Origin: Microbacterium sp.
GTDB taxonomy: Bacteria; Actinomycetota; Actinomycetes; Actinomycetales; Microbacteriaceae
NCBI GenBank assembly: GCA_017306415.1
Contig: JAFKIL010000001.1
Location: forward strand, 1,039,971-1,103,970
Length of the DNA stretch: 64,000 nucleotides
Reading direction: 5' to 3'
Of the stretch, positions 56,423-63,900 are shown piece by piece. The position numbers and the translations under genes were made by a program. The notes under the pieces were generated by a model. The model made no database searches, had not been told where the DNA came from, and saw only the letters and a list, made by a program, of their open reading frames with translations. Position 1 is the stretch's first letter. Each line of letters begins with the position of its first letter.

Positions 56423-56439
56423 GCGGCGTCCCGCGGCGC

Positions 56440-56808
56440 TCAGAAGCGATCGTGCAGCGTGACGGGGTATCCGTCGGGATCCGCGAAGGTGAACGTGCGG
56501 CCGAACGGGCCGTCGATGGGCGACGCGATGATGCGATGCCCGTCGGCAACCAGCCTGTCGTGGATCTCCTGCACCTCGGTGGCGTGGAGCCAGATCGCGA
56601 CGCCGAGACCCGGGGTCGCGGCGGACCCGAGTTCGGTGCTCGGAACGAGGTCGCGGAGGGCGAACGCGATGGGCGTCGTGTCGAACACCACCGCGTGGGG
56701 CGGACCGGCCGGCGAGCGGACGAGGCCGAGGTACCGCTCGTAGAACGCGCGAGACGCGTCGAGATCGCTCACCTGGAGCGAGAGGAAATCGGGTCCGGTG
56801 ACCGGCAT
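56440..56808 (-). CDS. VOC-family (glyoxalase/dioxygenase fold) protein
   Basis: A 122-residue single-domain VOC protein with two beta-alpha-beta-beta-beta modules. The first starts PDFLSLQVSDLDASRAFYERYLGL, the second AIWLHATEVQEIHDRLVADG and ends GRTFTFADPDGYPVTLHDR, the common C-terminal VOC pattern DPDGYxxxL. Candidate metal ligands are Gln13 (LQV), His50s region (TELG) and the last Glu is missing (TLHD), so metal binding is doubtful. It may be a resistance or lactoylglutathione lyase-like protein. It is divergent from a MarR gene, with two identical-core palindromes between. Confidence 0.83.
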   Translation of the reverse strand: MPVTGPDFLSLQVSDLDASRAFYERYLGLVRSPAGPPHAVVFDTTPIAFALRDLVPSTELGSAATPGLGVAIWLHATEVQEIHDRLVADGHRIIASPIDGPFGRTFTFADPDGYPVTLHDRF

Positions 56809-56824
56809 GGCAAACTCCTTGCTT

Positions 56825-56872
56825 GTGTGTCAGTGTTCTGACACACCCCACCATATGTCAGAATACTGACAT
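56825..56872. promoter_or_regulatory. Tandem MarR operators between VOC and MarR genes
   Basis: Two perfect palindromes share the core TGTCAG-N4-CTGACA. The first, 56825-56846, has 9-bp arms (GTGTGTCAG); the second, 56855-56872, has 7-bp arms (ATGTCAG) and covers the MarR ATG. Their centres are 28 bp apart. They should let the MarR protein control itself and the VOC gene. Confidence 0.8.
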
Positions 56873-57329
56873 GAGTCAAGATCGCACCGGGATCGACCTC
56901 GAGACGTCGCTGGGCTACCTGCTCAAGGAGGCGTCGAGCGCCCTGCGCGCCGCGATGGAGGAGGTATTGCGTCCGCTGGACATGACCGTGACGCGCTACT
57001 CCTGCCTCGAGCTGCTCGCCCAGCGGCCGGGGTTGTCGAACTCCGATCTGGCGCGGGGGACGTTCGTGACGCGGCAGTCGATGAACGTCCTGCTGCAGCA
57101 GCTCGAGATCGAGGGGTTCGTGACGCGGCCCGCGGCAGCCCCCGTCGGGAAGATCCTCCCCACCCGGCTCACCGCGGCCGGCCGGCGGAGCCTGGAGAAG
57201 GCGAGCGCGGCGGTGAGATCCGTCGAGGTGAGGATGCTCAGCGGCATGACGACGGACGAGCAGGCGGCCGCGTTCGACGCACTGAAGAGCATGATCCGGT
57301 CGCTGCGCGACCGCCCGAGCGGAGCCTGA
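56871..57329 (+). CDS. MarR-family transcriptional regulator
   Basis: A 152-residue winged-helix regulator. The HTH region reads MTVTRYSCLELLAQRPGLSNSDLARGTFVTRQSMNVLLQQLEIEGFV (about residues 37-83) and the wing includes AAAPVGKILPTRLTAAGRR. It is divergent from the VOC gene and its own start codon is inside the second palindrome. This arrangement predicts repression of the VOC gene with release by a toxic small molecule. The ATG with the palindrome is preferred; an upstream in-frame start would cover the operators. Confidence 0.9.
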   Translation: MSQDRTGIDLETSLGYLLKEASSALRAAMEEVLRPLDMTVTRYSCLELLAQRPGLSNSDLARGTFVTRQSMNVLLQQLEIEGFVTRPAAAPVGKILPTRLTAAGRRSLEKASAAVRSVEVRMLSGMTTDEQAAAFDALKSMIRSLRDRPSGA

Positions 57330-57343
57330 GCCCCGCCGCGAGG

Positions 57344-57517
57344 TCAGCTCCCCGAGCCGGGCAGCCCGTGCCGCATCTTGGAGAGGTTGCCGTTCGCGTG
57401 ACCCTCGGCGCGCGATCCGTTCAAAGCCTCATCCATCCGCTGGGCGTTCGCCGCTCGCGCGCGCCACGAGGCCAGGAAGCGCTGCCAACGGGACGGGCGT
57501 TCTTCGATCTCGGACAT
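57344..57517 (-). CDS. Small basic protein, 57 residues
   Basis: Reading on the minus strand, ATG at 57517 opens a 57-residue frame that ends at 57344: it begins MSEIEERPSRWQRFLASWRA, contains RAANAQRMDEALNGSRAEGH and ends NLSKMRHGLPGSGS. It is basic, hydrophilic and has no membrane segment. The sequence looks like a real coding frame (regular codon use, tryptophan-rich helix at the start) and fills an otherwise empty 247-base gap between the MarR and TetR genes. I do not recognise a family. It sits downstream of the TetR gene on the same strand, so it may be part of the epimerase-tetR transcript. Confidence 0.6.
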   Translation of the reverse strand: MSEIEERPSRWQRFLASWRARAANAQRMDEALNGSRAEGHANGNLSKMRHGLPGSGS

Positions 57518-57576
57518 GTCCGGAGTGTATCCCGGTCATCCCCGGAGCGCGAGGGGCGCGGCGACGAGGTCCGCGA

Positions 57577-58260
57577 TCACGCGCGCACGTCGCTCACGAG
57601 CGAGAGCATGTCGCGCACCATGCCGCGCAGCAGCGGGAGGCGCACCAGAGGGAGCCCCGTCCCGAGCAGCTTCAGCCCGCCCTCCAGGAGCGCTCGTGTA
57701 CGCCGACGCCCCGCGGAAGTGTCGTACACCCAGAACAGCGCGAGGAGAAGGTGCGCGAGGACCAGCGCACGAGGAAGGAGCACGCGGACGTCGTCGGGAA
57801 TGCGCGCGCCCGTGGCACCGTCGACGGCCTCGGTGAACAGGTCCTGGACGATCGCGAGCGCTTCGGCGGACTCGGTGGACAGCGGGTTGATCGGCGACCG
57901 CGGCGACACGGCGGCGGACAGGAACTCACCCGCGTGGGAGTGGTAGGGCTCGAGCTCATCGAGACCCGTGGAGTACACGATGCGCAGGCGGTCGATCAGC
58001 CGCGACTCCTGCGCCAGGAGGGGCATCGCCGCCGCGCGATGCGCCTGCTGCACATCGAGGTACAGCTCTTGGATGAGGTGGTTCTTGGACGGGAAGTGGT
58101 AGTTGGTCGCGCCCACCGACATCCCGAGCTCGTCGGCGATCCGGCGGATGGTGGTGGCGTCGTAGCCGTTCTCGCGGAACGAGCGCAGGGCCGCGGTGCG
58201 GATGCGCAGCCTCGTTCGATCGCCCTTGGTCTCGCGCGGTTCAGGAGACATGCGCCGCAT
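57577..58260 (-). CDS. TetR-family transcriptional regulator
   Basis: A 227-residue TetR-type regulator. The N-terminal HTH is TRLRIRTAALRSFRENGYDATTIRRIADELGMSVGATNYHFPSKNHLIQEL (residues about 15-66). The C-terminal ligand domain is helical and hydrophobic, with an unusually aromatic VLAHLLLALFWVYDTSAG segment. The start overlaps the 3' end of the epimerase gene by 20 nt, so both are cotranscribed. A palindromic site upstream of that operon fits autoregulation. Start at 58260 or three codons later. Confidence 0.9.
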   Translation of the reverse strand: MRRMSPEPRETKGDRTRLRIRTAALRSFRENGYDATTIRRIADELGMSVGATNYHFPSKNHLIQELYLDVQQAHRAAAMPLLAQESRLIDRLRIVYSTGLDELEPYHSHAGEFLSAAVSPRSPINPLSTESAEALAIVQDLFTEAVDGATGARIPDDVRVLLPRALVLAHLLLALFWVYDTSAGRRRTRALLEGGLKLLGTGLPLVRLPLLRGMVRDMLSLVSDVRA

Positions 58261-59272
58261 CCCTCTCGGTCGTTGAGGTGGATGCCGGTCGGCGACGGTC
58301 GCGCACGTCAGCGAGCGCGCCCTCCAGGTCGGGGTGCGCGAAGGTGAAGCCGGCGCCGGTCAGGGCCTCGGGGAGCACCCACCGGCTCTTGAGGACGAGC
58401 TCGGCCTCGCTGCGGAGCGCCCACATCCCGAGTTCCAGCATCCATCTCCGGGTCGGGACGCCCACCGGCATGCCCACGACATGGCGCAGCGTGCGCATGA
58501 GCGCGCGGTTGTCGGTCGGGTTCGGGGCCGCGATGTTGATCGGGCCCGAGAGTCGTTCGTCGTCGCGGAGGAAGCGGATGGCGGAGACGACGTCGTCGAT
58601 ATGGACCCAGCTGAACATCTGCCCGCCGGCAGTGCGGTGCCACGGTGCCTCGTCCGGCCCCGTCGGTGTGTCACCGATGCCTCGGTAGCGGCGGTGCGGC
58701 GGGATCCAGCCGTCGAGCTGCGTTCCGCCGAGGCCGGAGCGCGCCAGCGTCAGCAGCATGCGCGTGGCAGGTCCGTCGCCGAGGACGATCGCCATCCGCA
58801 GCGCGACACGGCGGGTCGTGGGAAGGGAGCCGGCGAAGAGCTCGCGCTCCCACGCCGTGGCGACGTCCACCGAGAAGCCCGACCCGATCTCGCCGTCGGT
58901 CTCGGTGTTCGGCCGGTCGATCGAATGCCGGTAGATGGTTGCCGTCGACGCGTTGAGCCACACGCGCGGGGGATGCGCGACGCGCGTGATCGCCTCGCGC
59001 AGCGCGCGCGTCGTTGACAGCCGGGAGTCGAGGATCTCCTGACGGTTGCGGTCGGTGTAGCGGCAGTTCACCGACCTGCCCGCGAGGTTGACGACGACGT
59101 CTGCACCGTCCATCGCCGCGCGCAGAGCGTTCGGGTCCGTCCACGGGATGCCGTCCGTCCGTCCGATCCTGCGCAGTTCGTACCCGTCGGCAGCGAACGC
59201 CTGCGCGACGGCGGCCCCAATGTATCCGCTCCCGCCCGCGATCACCGCGATCCGCTTCTCCCCCGCATCCAT
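58241..59272 (-). CDS. NAD-dependent epimerase/dehydratase-like protein (TIGR01777/SDR39U1-like)
   Basis: A 343-residue extended SDR. The Rossmann motif GGSGYIGAAVAQAFAADG is at residues 13-30, then DVVVNLAGRSVNCRYTDRNRQEIL and NASTATIYRHSIDRP, where the Tyr of YxxxK is placed in IYRH, without Lys, as in the SDR39U1/SulA-like group. The C-terminus contains FSWVHIDDVVSAIRFLRDD and the DUF1731-like region WVLPEALTGAGFTFAHPDLEGAL. Its role is unknown in the family. It is the first gene of a two-gene unit with the TetR gene. Confidence 0.88.
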   Translation of the reverse strand: MDAGEKRIAVIAGGSGYIGAAVAQAFAADGYELRRIGRTDGIPWTDPNALRAAMDGADVVVNLAGRSVNCRYTDRNRQEILDSRLSTTRALREAITRVAHPPRVWLNASTATIYRHSIDRPNTETDGEIGSGFSVDVATAWERELFAGSLPTTRRVALRMAIVLGDGPATRMLLTLARSGLGGTQLDGWIPPHRRYRGIGDTPTGPDEAPWHRTAGGQMFSWVHIDDVVSAIRFLRDDERLSGPINIAAPNPTDNRALMRTLRHVVGMPVGVPTRRWMLELGMWALRSEAELVLKSRWVLPEALTGAGFTFAHPDLEGALADVRDRRRPASTSTTERDAAHVS

Positions 59273-59292
59273 GGGATGAGCATAGCGGCTTT

Positions 59293-59306
59293 CTGAACAC
59301 GTTCAG
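59293..59306. promoter_or_regulatory. TetR-type operator upstream of the epimerase-tetR unit
   Basis: CTGAAC-AC-GTTCAG is a nearly perfect 14-bp palindrome located 21 bp before the epimerase start codon, in the 50-bp gap between that gene and the DUF308-lipase gene on the same strand. It has the TGAAC/GTTCA half-sites common for TetR-family proteins, so self-control of the operon is likely. Confidence 0.6.
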
Positions 59307-59322
59307 TTATGCGTGATCAGCG

Positions 59323-61140
59323 TCACGTCGGGCACTCGTCGGTGACGCTCGGACGGCCGACGAAGAGGTCGTCGGTCCATTTCACGAGGAGGGAGAGGAA
59401 CGGCGACCCCGGCTGGAGGACTCCGAGGTGGTTCACCCCCGAGTACTCCCGCCACCGCACGCGATTGCCCTCGGCGCACATCCGCTCCACGAACCGGTCC
59501 TGGAGGCGCTTGGGGATCACCTCGTCCTTGCTGCCCCACGCGACGAGCAGCGGCGCGGCGAACTTCCCGGTCACCGCGTTCTGCTGGAGTCGTGCTCCCA
59601 GTGGGCCGCCCGTCAGGTCGCCGACGTAGAGCGGACGGTCCTCCGACACGCCGAGGGCCGCGAGCACCGACACGATCACTCCGGGCTCGGTCGGGCAGCG
59701 CTGCGCCATCTCCCGCACGATCGGCATGGCGCCGGGCGCGACGTAGTCCGATATCCGCACGTCCGGGTACGCCTGCGCGTACGGGACGAGCACCCACGAG
59801 ATCAGCACCGTCAGCTCCGGACTGGCACCGCCGGAGAGCAGGTCGCGAGCCAGCGCGTGCGGGTCGGCGACCGGTGCGAGGGCGGCCGTGCCGAGCACGT
59901 GCAGCTCCGGGGCGTAGGCCCGGGCGATCTTCGACGTCCACAGGGCCGCGTGACCGCCCTGCGAGTGCCCCCACACCACGACATCGGGCGCGAGCCAGCG
60001 CTGCGGGAGCTCCGCGGCGGCGCGGACCGCGTCCAGCGCCGAACGAGCCTCCCCCTGGCCGATGAGGTAGGGGAACGCGCCCGCGGTGCCCTGCCCGGAG
60101 TAGTCAGGGGCGACGACGATCCAGCCCCGCTTGAGCACCTCGTCCAGGGCGGGGATCGCCCACCGCGTCGCGGAGTTGTCCCGCAGGCTGGGTGCGCAGC
60201 CGCGCGCGACGCCGGTGGTCCCGTGGTTCCACAGGACCACCGGACGCGGACCCGGCAGCGGGTCGGAGGACGTGATGACGAGCCCGCTGCCGACCGCGGG
60301 CCGGCCGTCGGCATCGGTGGTCGTGTAGAGGATCCGCTGCACGACGCCGGCGGGCGGGGCATCCCCCTCGTAGTCGTCGAAGCGGAGGAGCGCACCGTGC
60401 CTGGCGGGGACGTCCGCCGGGGCGCTGTAGAACGCGTCGATCACCGGGGCCCCCTCGCGGAGCCAGTCGTTGAGCGACCAGCCGACGGTGGCGACGGCGA
60501 CGAGGAGGAGGGAGAGGCCGTAGCGGCCGGCATCCGCCCACCCGAACCGGCGCGGCGTCGGCGCCGCGCGCTGCGCCACCGCGGCGCTCCGGCGATTGAG
60601 GCCCAGGACGCCGCGGACCAGGAGGCTCGCTCCGAACACGAGCGTGCGCAGGCCGAACACCACCGCCACCACGAGGACGGTGACGTCGGGCCACGTGAGC
60701 GAGAGGATCCCGAACGCGATCTGCGCTCCTCCCCACGCGACCGCGAGCACCCGCGCGCTCACCGGGCCGCGCGCCACCCCCTCGCCCAGGGACGCCACGC
60801 CGCCGAGGATGAGCAGCGCCGCCAGGACCGGGGGCAGGAGCTCGAGGCTCCGACCGAGCCACGCGATGACGAGGACGCCGCCGACGATCCACAGCACCGC
60901 GACCGCGCGCGTCCACCCGCGCGCGGAGCGGTGGCTCGTGGCCAGTTCGATGACGCCCGAGATGACGGCGCTCGCGCCGACATAGAGCCCGAGGAGCAGG
61001 AGTGACGTCAGCGGACGCGCCACGATGAGCACGCCGAGCAGGGCTGTCACGGCCCCGACGACGACGAGCACGCGCGCAGGCGCATGGGCGATCAGCGAGG
61101 GCAGGACGCTCCAACGTCGCATCGATCGCTCCCCGGCCAT
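59323..61140 (-). CDS. DUF308 (HdeD-like) membrane domain fused to a lipase-type hydrolase
   Basis: A 605-residue two-domain protein. The first 190 residues hold six membrane segments in an HdeD/DUF308 pattern (VLVVVGAVTALLGVLIVARPLTSLLLLGLYV, AVLWIVGGVLVIAWL, ALLILGGVASLGEGVARG, VFGLRTLVFGASLLVRGVLG). A further membrane segment (YGLSLLLVAVATVGWSLND) leads into an alpha/beta hydrolase of the secretory-lipase type: WNHGTTG oxyanion region, DVVVWGHSQGGHAAL with nucleophile Ser, WGSKDEVIP with the acid, and SGVNHLGV with the His. The hydrolase should face outside. The start ATG gives MAGERSMRRWS; a second ATG six codons later is also possible. Confidence 0.85.
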   Translation of the reverse strand: MAGERSMRRWSVLPSLIAHAPARVLVVVGAVTALLGVLIVARPLTSLLLLGLYVGASAVISGVIELATSHRSARGWTRAVAVLWIVGGVLVIAWLGRSLELLPPVLAALLILGGVASLGEGVARGPVSARVLAVAWGGAQIAFGILSLTWPDVTVLVVAVVFGLRTLVFGASLLVRGVLGLNRRSAAVAQRAAPTPRRFGWADAGRYGLSLLLVAVATVGWSLNDWLREGAPVIDAFYSAPADVPARHGALLRFDDYEGDAPPAGVVQRILYTTTDADGRPAVGSGLVITSSDPLPGPRPVVLWNHGTTGVARGCAPSLRDNSATRWAIPALDEVLKRGWIVVAPDYSGQGTAGAFPYLIGQGEARSALDAVRAAAELPQRWLAPDVVVWGHSQGGHAALWTSKIARAYAPELHVLGTAALAPVADPHALARDLLSGGASPELTVLISWVLVPYAQAYPDVRISDYVAPGAMPIVREMAQRCPTEPGVIVSVLAALGVSEDRPLYVGDLTGGPLGARLQQNAVTGKFAAPLLVAWGSKDEVIPKRLQDRFVERMCAEGNRVRWREYSGVNHLGVLQPGSPFLSLLVKWTDDLFVGRPSVTDECPT

Positions 61141-61251
61141 CGGGCCATGATAGGTCGCGCGGGGGTGCGAGGGGCGCGGGGTAGAGTCGGGTGCGGTGAG
61201 CCGGGAAGTCTGGTCGGCACAGTATTCGCTGTGCAGACGAAAGGGCCGGCC

Positions 61252-61725
61252 ATGCATGCCTCCGACATCCAGACCGCTCTGCCGGTCGTCGATCGCACGA
61301 CTCCGGCGGTCGAGGCGGCCCGGCTGATCGCCCGCGATCACCTCGCCGGTCTGGTGGTGGTGGATGCCGCGGGCAGGCCACTCGTCGTGATCTCGTCCGC
61401 CGATGTGCTGGGGCTGCTGGTGCCGGGCTACGTCCTCCAGGACATGACGCTGGCGGGCGTCTTCGATGATGCCGGCGCCGAGGAGATGTGGGCGCAGGCC
61501 GAGAGCAGGACGATCGGCGAACTGCTCGACGACGAGGACGTCCGCACGCGCGAGCTGCTCCACGTCGACGCGGACAGCACCCTCATCGAGATCGCCGCCC
61601 TGATGGTCGATGCGCACGCGCAGGTCGCCGCGGTCCGCGGCAGCGGGGAAGCGAGGTTCGTGACGCTCCCGACCGTGATGGACGCGATCCTCACCGGCTT
61701 CGACGAGGCCGGCGCGCGCTCGTGA
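61252..61725 (+). CDS. CBS-domain protein
   Basis: A 157-residue protein with two CBS motifs: residues 1-60 (LPVVDRTTPAVEAARLIARDHLAGLVVVDAAGRPLVVIS) and 90-150 (VHADSTLIEIAALMVDAHAQVAAVRG). CBS pairs bind adenine nucleotides and regulate partner domains. The stop codon overlaps the GTG start of the membrane transporter gene, so it is probably its regulatory subunit. A linker helix (MTLAGVFDDAGAEEMWAQAE) joins the two CBS units. No catalytic domain is present. Confidence 0.88.
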   Translation: MHASDIQTALPVVDRTTPAVEAARLIARDHLAGLVVVDAAGRPLVVISSADVLGLLVPGYVLQDMTLAGVFDDAGAEEMWAQAESRTIGELLDDEDVRTRELLHVDADSTLIEIAALMVDAHAQVAAVRGSGEARFVTLPTVMDAILTGFDEAGARS

Positions 61726-63011
61726 CGACCCAGATCGTCCTCGCCCTCATCGTCTTCGTCGGGGCCTACGTCTTCATCGCGACGGAGAAGGTGCCGCGCA
61801 TCACGGTGGCCCTCGTGGGCGCCGCGCTGATGGTGGTCATCGGCGCGACCGACGACACCTCCATCTTCTTCTCGGAAGACAGCGGGATCGACTGGAACGT
61901 CATCTTCCTGCTGCTCGGGATGATGATCATCGTCGGCATCCTCCAGCAGAGCGGAGTCTTCGAGTACCTCGCGATCTGGGCGGCGAAGCGGGCACGTGGC
62001 CGACCGTTCGTGATCATGGTGATGCTCGTCCTCATCACCGCGGTGCTATCCGCGTTCCTCGACAACGTCACGACCGTCCTCCTGGTCGCGCCGGTCACCC
62101 TCCTGATCTGCGACCGCCTCGGCATCACGCCCGTCCCCTTCCTCATCGCCGAGGTGATGGCGAGCAACATCGGCGGCAGCGCGACCCTGATCGGGGACCC
62201 GCCGAACATCATCATCGCGAGTCGCGGCGGCCTCACGTTCAACGACTTCGTCGCGAACATGGTGCCGATCGTCGCCATCCTGCTGGTGGTGTTCATCGGC
62301 CTGTGCTGGCTGCTGTTCCGAAAGGAGCTGGCCTACGACCCGGCCAGGGTGGCGCGCGTGATGGCCCTCAACGAGCGCGAGGCGATCCGCGACATCCCCC
62401 TGCTGATCAAGTCGCTCAGCGTGCTCGCGCTCGTCCTCACCGGCTTCGTCCTGCATTCGCTGATCCATCTGGAGCCTGCGATCGTCGCGCTCCTGGGTGC
62501 GGGGCTGCTGATCCTGATCACTCGGCTCGAGAAGCGGAAGATCTTCGCGGACGTCGAATGGGAGACGCTCGTGTTCTTCGCGGGTCTGTTCATCATGGTC
62601 GGCTCCCTCGTCAATCTGGGCGTGATCGACATGGTCGGGAAGGCCGCGGTCCAGGCCGTGGGCGACAACTTCTTCGGCGCGTCCGTCGCGCTGCTGGTCG
62701 GATCGGCCGTCTTCTCCGGGATCGTCGACAACATCCCGTTCGTCGCGACGCTCGCTCCGCTGGTGAACGATCTCGTGCAGGCCGGTGGCGCTCCGGCCGA
62801 GCCGCTGTGGTGGGCACTGGCGCTGGGTGCTGACCTGGGCGGCAACGCCACCGCCATCGGCGCCAGCGCGAACGTCGTCGTCCTGGGCATCGCCGCCCGC
62901 AACGGGCATCCGATCTCGTTCTGGACGTTCACGAAGTACGGTCTCATCGTGACGGCCGTCACGATCGCCCTTTGCATCCCCTACCTGTGGCTGCGGTACT
63001 TCGCCGGCTGA
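61722..63011 (+). CDS. ArsB/NhaD-type (SLC13) ion transporter
   Basis: A 429-residue transporter with about eleven membrane segments. The ion-transporter superfamily pattern is clear: WNVIFLLLGMMIIVGILQQSGVFEYLA, then SAFLDNVTTVLLVAPVTLLI with the NVTT substrate motif, SNIGGSATLIGDPPNIIIAS, and in the second half GSAVFSGIVDNIPFVATLAPLV and GADLGGNATAIGASANVVV. Members export arsenite, exchange Na+/H+ or carry dicarboxylates; no arsenic genes are near, so Na+/H+ or anion transport is more likely. The GTG start overlaps the stop of the CBS gene by 4 nt, which suggests nucleotide-dependent control. Confidence 0.9.
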   Translation: MTTQIVLALIVFVGAYVFIATEKVPRITVALVGAALMVVIGATDDTSIFFSEDSGIDWNVIFLLLGMMIIVGILQQSGVFEYLAIWAAKRARGRPFVIMVMLVLITAVLSAFLDNVTTVLLVAPVTLLICDRLGITPVPFLIAEVMASNIGGSATLIGDPPNIIIASRGGLTFNDFVANMVPIVAILLVVFIGLCWLLFRKELAYDPARVARVMALNEREAIRDIPLLIKSLSVLALVLTGFVLHSLIHLEPAIVALLGAGLLILITRLEKRKIFADVEWETLVFFAGLFIMVGSLVNLGVIDMVGKAAVQAVGDNFFGASVALLVGSAVFSGIVDNIPFVATLAPLVNDLVQAGGAPAEPLWWALALGADLGGNATAIGASANVVVLGIAARNGHPISFWTFTKYGLIVTAVTIALCIPYLWLRYFAG

Positions 63012-63023
63012 CGAACAGACGCG

Positions 63024-63770
63024 TCACATCGGCGTCTTTATGCCGCGCCTTACCAGCCACCAGTTGACGGGGTAGCTGCACGCGTAACCCGCCATCATCG
63101 CGAACTGCATGAGCACCCAGAACTGGGGGGCGACGGGGGAGGCCGGTCCCCCGATCCAGCGGGGCAGCCACACCAACTGGACCAGAGCCATGACGCCGAT
63201 CATTCCGACCTGCCATGCCGCGATCGAGGCCGCATCCGCTTTGAGCGCCTCCCGGATGCCTTCCCTCACCGTGAGATCGCGCATCGGGGCGATGGCGAAG
63301 TACTGCAGCAAGATCCCGAACCCGAATGCCAGGAGGGTGCTCAGGACCCAGCCGGGAACGGGCTCGGCGGAGGAGAGCCATCCGGCACCGAATACGGCCG
63401 CCAGCGCAGGGAAGGCGATCAGGATGCTCTCACCCGCGATGTCGCCCAGCGCGCAGCCGGCCCCGCAGTGATTCGTCTCTATCGCCACCGAGATCCAGCG
63501 GGGCGATCGCGCCGGCGCCGGGCGACCCTGCCGGTCGGCGCGTCCGGTGCGGAGATAGAAGATCAGCCAGACGACGCTGCCGAAGAGCATGACGATCGGC
63601 CATACGACGTTCATCACGGCCATCGGCTGTGGCCTGCGCACGACGTCGATGGCCACCCATGCAGCGCACGCGCTCGCGGTCGCGAGCAGGATCCACGCCA
63701 GCGGAAACGTCCACGAGGGGAAGGCGGAGGCGTCCGGGAGACCGGTTGATGCTGCGTCGATCGCGCCCAC
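63024..63770 (-). CDS. DUF4396 membrane protein
   Basis: A 248-residue protein with about seven membrane segments and the DUF4396 signature NHCGAGCALGDIAGE (residues 100-114), where His101, Cys102 and Cys106 could bind a metal. It has a P-loop-free, channel-like layout with VWLIFYLRTGR and LVQLVWLPRWIGG segments. The function is unknown; other DUF4396 genes are found near metal and copper genes, but none is adjacent here. GTG at 63770 was chosen because GGAGGGG lies upstream; a longer frame adds a basic, non-membrane lead. Confidence 0.82.
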   Translation of the reverse strand: MGAIDAASTGLPDASAFPSWTFPLAWILLATASACAAWVAIDVVRRPQPMAVMNVVWPIVMLFGSVVWLIFYLRTGRADRQGRPAPARSPRWISVAIETNHCGAGCALGDIAGESILIAFPALAAVFGAGWLSSAEPVPGWVLSTLLAFGFGILLQYFAIAPMRDLTVREGIREALKADAASIAAWQVGMIGVMALVQLVWLPRWIGGPASPVAPQFWVLMQFAMMAGYACSYPVNWWLVRRGIKTPM

Positions 63771-63816
63771 GTCACCCCTCCGGCACCTTGGCCTTCGCCG
63801 AGAATTGTGATCTGCT

Positions 63817-63833
63817 GTAGTACAAGTGTTGCA
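63817..63833. promoter_or_regulatory. Imperfect palindrome upstream of the ABC ATPase gene
   Basis: AGTACAA and TTGCACT flank GTG in the region between the DUF4396 gene and the partial ABC ATPase gene. Six of the seven base pairs match. It may be an operator for either gene; the AT-rich flank (TGTAGTACAA) also resembles a -10 region. No regulator is encoded nearby. Confidence 0.3.
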
Positions 63834-63900
63834 CTGAAGCACACATCTCGATCACTACGGATCGTCCGGCACGTACCTGCCGGTGAAGGAGAAGAGAAAC

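Noticed and set aside
61722-63011. An arsenite efflux system
   Set aside because: The transporter fold is shared with ArsB, but no arsR, arsC or arsenic-related gene is nearby and the coupled gene encodes a CBS protein.
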